A stretch of 64,000 bases of DNA. Origin: Peromyscus leucopus. Its lineage: Eukaryota; Chordata; Mammalia; Rodentia; Cricetidae. The notes under the pieces are model-generated. The model was given only the letters and a program-made list of their open reading frames with translations, searched no databases and was not told the DNA's origin. A program made the position numbers and the translations under genes. This document shows positions 60,838-64,000 of this stretch, piece after piece. The stretch is from positions 629,800 through 693,799 of the forward strand of contig NC_051076.1 in the NCBI RefSeq assembly GCF_004664715.2, written 5' to 3'. Positions within the stretch are counted from its first letter, which is position 1; every line of letters starts with the position of its first letter.

Positions 60838-61172
60838 AGTGTTTGTTACTGTTCTAGTGCTATAATGATCATGGAGCTTATAAAAGGAAGAATTTAATTA
60901 GGGGCTTGCTTACAGTTTTAGAAAGTTAGTTCATGATCATAATGGCAGGAAGCATACAGGCACGGCACTAGAGCAGCAGCAGAAAGGTCAGGCAGAGAGA
61001 AAGACATCAGGCCTGTCATGGGCATTTGGAAACACAAAGTCTACCCCCCCAGCAACACACTTCCTCCAACAAGGCCTCACTGCCTAATCCTTCTAAAACA
61101 GTTCCACTAACTGGGTCCAAGCATTCAAATATATGACCCTATGGGGACCATTCTCATTCAAAACACCACATT
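60838..61172 (+). mobile_element. Rodent interspersed repeat, family not assigned
   Basis: It has 'gggcttgcttacagttttag', acacttcctccaacaaggcc and 'aaatatatgaccctatgggg', ending 'cattcaaaacaccaca', a motif series I recall as common in rodent genomes. Confidence 0.55.
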
Positions 61173-61673
61173 CACCATTGACAAAATGGACTTCTAAACC
61201 CTCTCTTTGATTTTATGGATTATATAAGAAATTTGAACCATTGCTGGATTTTCTTTCCCCAACTCACACTACAGTACTGGCTGTCCTTGAATCTGTGGCC
61301 ATTTCCTTCCTCAGCCTCCTGGTTACCTTTTATTAAAAAGTATCCAATGACATCCATGTACAACTGATATTATCTATTGTTGTACTAACTGGAGCAGTGA
61401 ACTAACAGCTATCATTTCATTTTTCACACATGTGCAAGAAAATTTGAAGTTGAAAATGTAAGGATTAATTTAGAGCAATCACTTGATCTAAGTAAAGCAT
61501 TGTTCTTTGGACCCAGTGTAGCTCTCAAAGTGCCTTCTCTAAGTATTAAAATGTGTTACATAAAAGTACAGTTTTAAACAAGACAATGGTTGATCTAGAT
61601 GTTTCTGAATCTTATACACATGGTTCTATAACTTCTAAACGTGAAATAATGTCATCCTTTCATGAACACACTC

Positions 61674-62077
61674 TGCTGTGGGATATTCTGTATGTTAAAT
61701 GTGTTGCTTTGATTGGTTAATAAATAAAACACTGATTGGCTAGTAGCCAGGCAGGAAGTATAGGTGGGACAAGGAGAGAAGAGAATGCTGGGAAGTGGAA
61801 GGCTGAGTCAGAGAGACACTGCCAGCCACCGCCATGACAAGCAAAATGTAAGGTACTGGAAGGCCTCGAGCCATGTGGCAACTTATAGACTAATAGAAAT
61901 GGGTTAATTTAAGATATAAGAACTAGATAGCAAGAAGCCTGCCACGCCATACAGTTTATAAGCAATATAAGTCTCAGTGTGTTTACTTGGTTGAGTCTGA
62001 GAGGCTGTGGGTTTGGCAGGTGAGAGAGATTTGTCCTGACCTCAGGCCAGGCAGGACTAGAGAAAACTCCAGCTACA
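61674..62077 (+). mobile_element. Solo LTR (ERV2-type)
   Basis: A 404-bp unit with TGCTGTGGGATATTCTG at the 5' end, a 'ggttaataaataaaac' polyadenylation region and AGCTACA at the 3' end. Flanks acactc (61668-61673) and atactc (62078-62083) give a 5/6 hexamer duplication. No internal retroviral genes are present. Confidence 0.8.
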
Positions 62078-62504
62078 ATACTCCTCTCGGTAAATTGAGG
62101 AAATAAGTGCTACCCGTTAAAAATGCACTGTTGTTGTTGTCACTGTTACTAAGGGGTATCATAAAATAAAAATGCATCATCTAACAAACAGTTACAATTC
62201 CTACCATTTTGTACCGTAAATTAATTTATTAATTTTTGGTTCTGGGGAGCAATCACATACCTCCCACATATTAAGCAAGTGTTCTATAGTAGAAGGTTGA
62301 GGTTACAGGGTTTGTAAGGACTAAATAATCATGAAGGAAATTCTGAGTCTTCAGTAGTAATGACAGAATGGTAGTTGATGAATAGATTTTAAAAAATCTT
62401 GGTATGAAATAGTGATGAGAAGGCATGGTATGTTCAATGTTAACCATGTCATTTTGAGTGACCTGTATAAATGGAAATATCCAGGCCGGAGATAGAGAAG
62501 AGTG

Positions 62505-62830
62505 AAAAAATTAGTTATTTTTCTCTTGTTGCTGTGGCCTAAAATGGAAAAACGTAACCCATCACAGAGCGGAAGGCACAGCTCCAGCCTGGCTTCCCAG
62601 GGGTGGAGTAGGAACCAAGGGGGACGACACTGCTCTGCTGTTGTGCTTTCTTTCCCCTTTTTGTTCACTCTTGAATCCTGTCTGGGGATAGACCAGCCTA
62701 TGCCCGGGGTGCGTCTACCTTCCTCGGTTAAAGCTTCTGGAAACTCAGAAAAGGTCATGCCCAAAGGTGCATCCCAGGAACGACCTAGACACCTCCTAAT
62801 CCAAGGAAGCTGACAACAAAAATGAACCAC
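62505..62830 (+). mobile_element. Rodent interspersed repeat, family not assigned
   Basis: It has 'agttatttttctcttgttgc', 'gaatcctgtctggggataga', cttcctcggttaaagcttct and catgcccaaaggtgcatccc, and shares its start and end motifs with 52563-52905. A 159-residue minus-strand open frame across it is a by-product. Confidence 0.5.
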
Positions 62831-63769
62831 AGCTCCTCAAAGTCATGCAGCATAGAAGACCGAGATATTTAAACCCCTTAGATGATAACCCACAGGTTAA
62901 AAAAAGTAGCTCATGTGTGAGTGAGTGTGTGTATAAATTTTTAAAAATTACAAATCATTGCTTATCCCAAATAACTGTCCAGATACTTTCTACTTCTTAT
63001 TTTACTTTTCTATTAATTTTCCCTTTCCTTAAATATTGTTAACAAATTCTAAATTTACTCAAACTCCTAGCCTTTAATTCAAGATTTTTGATAGGCAAGA
63101 GGTCTTTGTGATCATGTTGTAGGATTATCTATAAATATATAACCAATTACCTTTAGAAGAGGTTAAGAAAGAGGGAAAACAAAACAACACAGAAATTGAG
63201 GGTTTGCTTGGGAATCACGAGGAGGGGGGTATGAGAAAAGCCAGGGAATATAAACAAAGCAGGATCAGAGGCTGTCTACCTGTCACAATGCTTTTCAGAA
63301 TGTGTACTTCAAAGTCAGCTAAAACTGAATGACTGGAGACACTTGCTAAATATCTAAATACCTGGGCCACCCCAGATGTGGTAAATTAAATTCTCTCAGC
63401 TTAGGAAACCAAGCTGGCAACATAAATGCTCCCTGGAGAATTCTCCTCACCAGGTCTTTATATCCTGATGCCTTTTACAGGTAAGCCTGCAAGTGTTGCT
63501 CTCCAAGAACACACAGTCTCACTTCCCATTTTAGATGTGTTTCTAGAAAGTGGGTAAGGTGGGTAGGTGAGCATTTGCATACCAAACCGTTATTCCTCCA
63601 AGGACTCAGATGATTATGTCTGAATTATGCTCACACTGAAGGAAACAAACCAGGTTCTCTAACTTCTAGCCTTTAAATGAACATGCTTTATTCATCTAAT
63701 TTTTCTGTATTACTTAGAGTAAGAGGTTGGCCAAATGGCCTCACATCACATTATCTTTACCTGGTTTTG

Positions 63770-63880
63770 AATAAGTGTCCCAAAGTTTTCCTGGCTGACT
63801 TTGATCCTGTTCTCTTCAGACCTTACTTAGCTTGGGAAGCTGAGATTACAGGGCTGTGGCATGAGGCAGGGCACAAAAGC
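63770..63880 (-). mobile_element. Old B1-like fragment
   Basis: The plus strand 'ttagcttgggaagctgagat' followed by tacagggctgtggcatga resembles the antisense 5' half of an old B1. Confidence 0.5.
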
Positions 63881-64000
63881 ACAGAGAAGCTTAAAACTAT
63901 AATATGACATTAACACATTTCATTCTCATTTTAAACTGAATTTGGTTAAACATTATACAACCAAGTGGCATTTACAGAAACTCATGGGCAGAGGGTGGCA

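Larger units (their letters stand above)
38717..64000 (-). other. KIAA0825: Upstream side of KIAA0825: 5' intron and flank, no second gene recognised
   Basis: The first coding exon begins at a splice acceptor, so this region is the 5' intron of the gene for an unknown distance. In human, KIAA0825 and SLF1 are arranged head to head; I find no SLF1 exon or CpG island here, so the promoter is inferred to lie past 64000. Stretches with nothing recognised are about 40180-40710, 41200-41715, 41910-43335, 43810-45445, 45600-46765, 48900-52560 (except the CpG cluster and a 48-bp duplication), 53700-55155, 55610-56455, 56660-57515, 57745-57890, 58420-58828, 59360-59640, 60070-60835, 61175-61670, 62080-62500 and 62835-63765. 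Confidence 0.7.

Noticed and set aside
62351..62830. Minus-strand open frame of 159 residues
   Set aside because: It lies across an interspersed repeat also seen at 52563-52905, has no homology I recognise and no codon or splice support.
38717..64000. Search for SLF1 exons or a bidirectional CpG-island promoter
   Set aside because: No CpG island and no recognisable SLF1 coding segment; the neighbour is inferred to lie outside the window.

Overview
This window is mammalian, and the repeats point to a rodent, most likely a cricetid (hamster, vole or deer mouse group). It contains many B1, B2/B3, ID and B4-type SINEs, rodent MaLR LTRs and Lx-type L1 3' tails. Young B1 copies carry the 'ggcgcaaagctacacagag' tail that I associate with cricetids. 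The species call is inference. The sequence is AT-rich, with no CpG island and no prokaryotic features.

One protein-coding gene is supported. It lies on the minus strand and is the ortholog of human KIAA0825 (C5orf36; mouse 2210408I21Rik), a DUF4495-family protein of unknown biochemical function linked in humans to postaxial polydactyly. Three consecutive coding exons are present: 38716-38585 (start codon), 27804-27636 and 24767-24098. They join in frame (junction phases 2, 0 and 1) and encode about the first 323 residues. The rest of the gene lies below position 1. The promoter, and probably the head-to-head neighbour SLF1 (as in human), should lie beyond 64000. Everything else is intronic or 5'-flanking DNA of this gene.

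Layout. 1-24097 is a partial intron with ID, B1, B2 and B4 SINEs, an antisense L1 fragment with an internal inversion, sense L1 tails, an MLT1 LTR and microsatellites. 24098-38716 holds the exons and two introns; about 22.6-28.3 kb is nearly free of recognisable repeats, while 29-36 kb carries composite LTR-like repeats, a very young B1, antisense L1 pieces and an ORR1 LTR. 38717-64000 is upstream sequence with an L1 tail split by a solo LTR, a roughly 216-bp tandem array in an L1-like tail, more SINEs and L1 fragments, a second solo LTR, and a small CpG cluster next to a consensus minus-strand splice donor (about 50992-51110) that could be a 5' noncoding exon.

No new multi-gene system is visible. 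The observations most worth checking are the candidate 5' exon, the recurrent composite LTR-like family, the 216-bp array, the L1 inversion, the nested LTR with target-site duplication, several local tandem duplications, and two B1 insertions young enough to be polymorphic. Family names for repeats come from memory of consensus sequences; no search was run.
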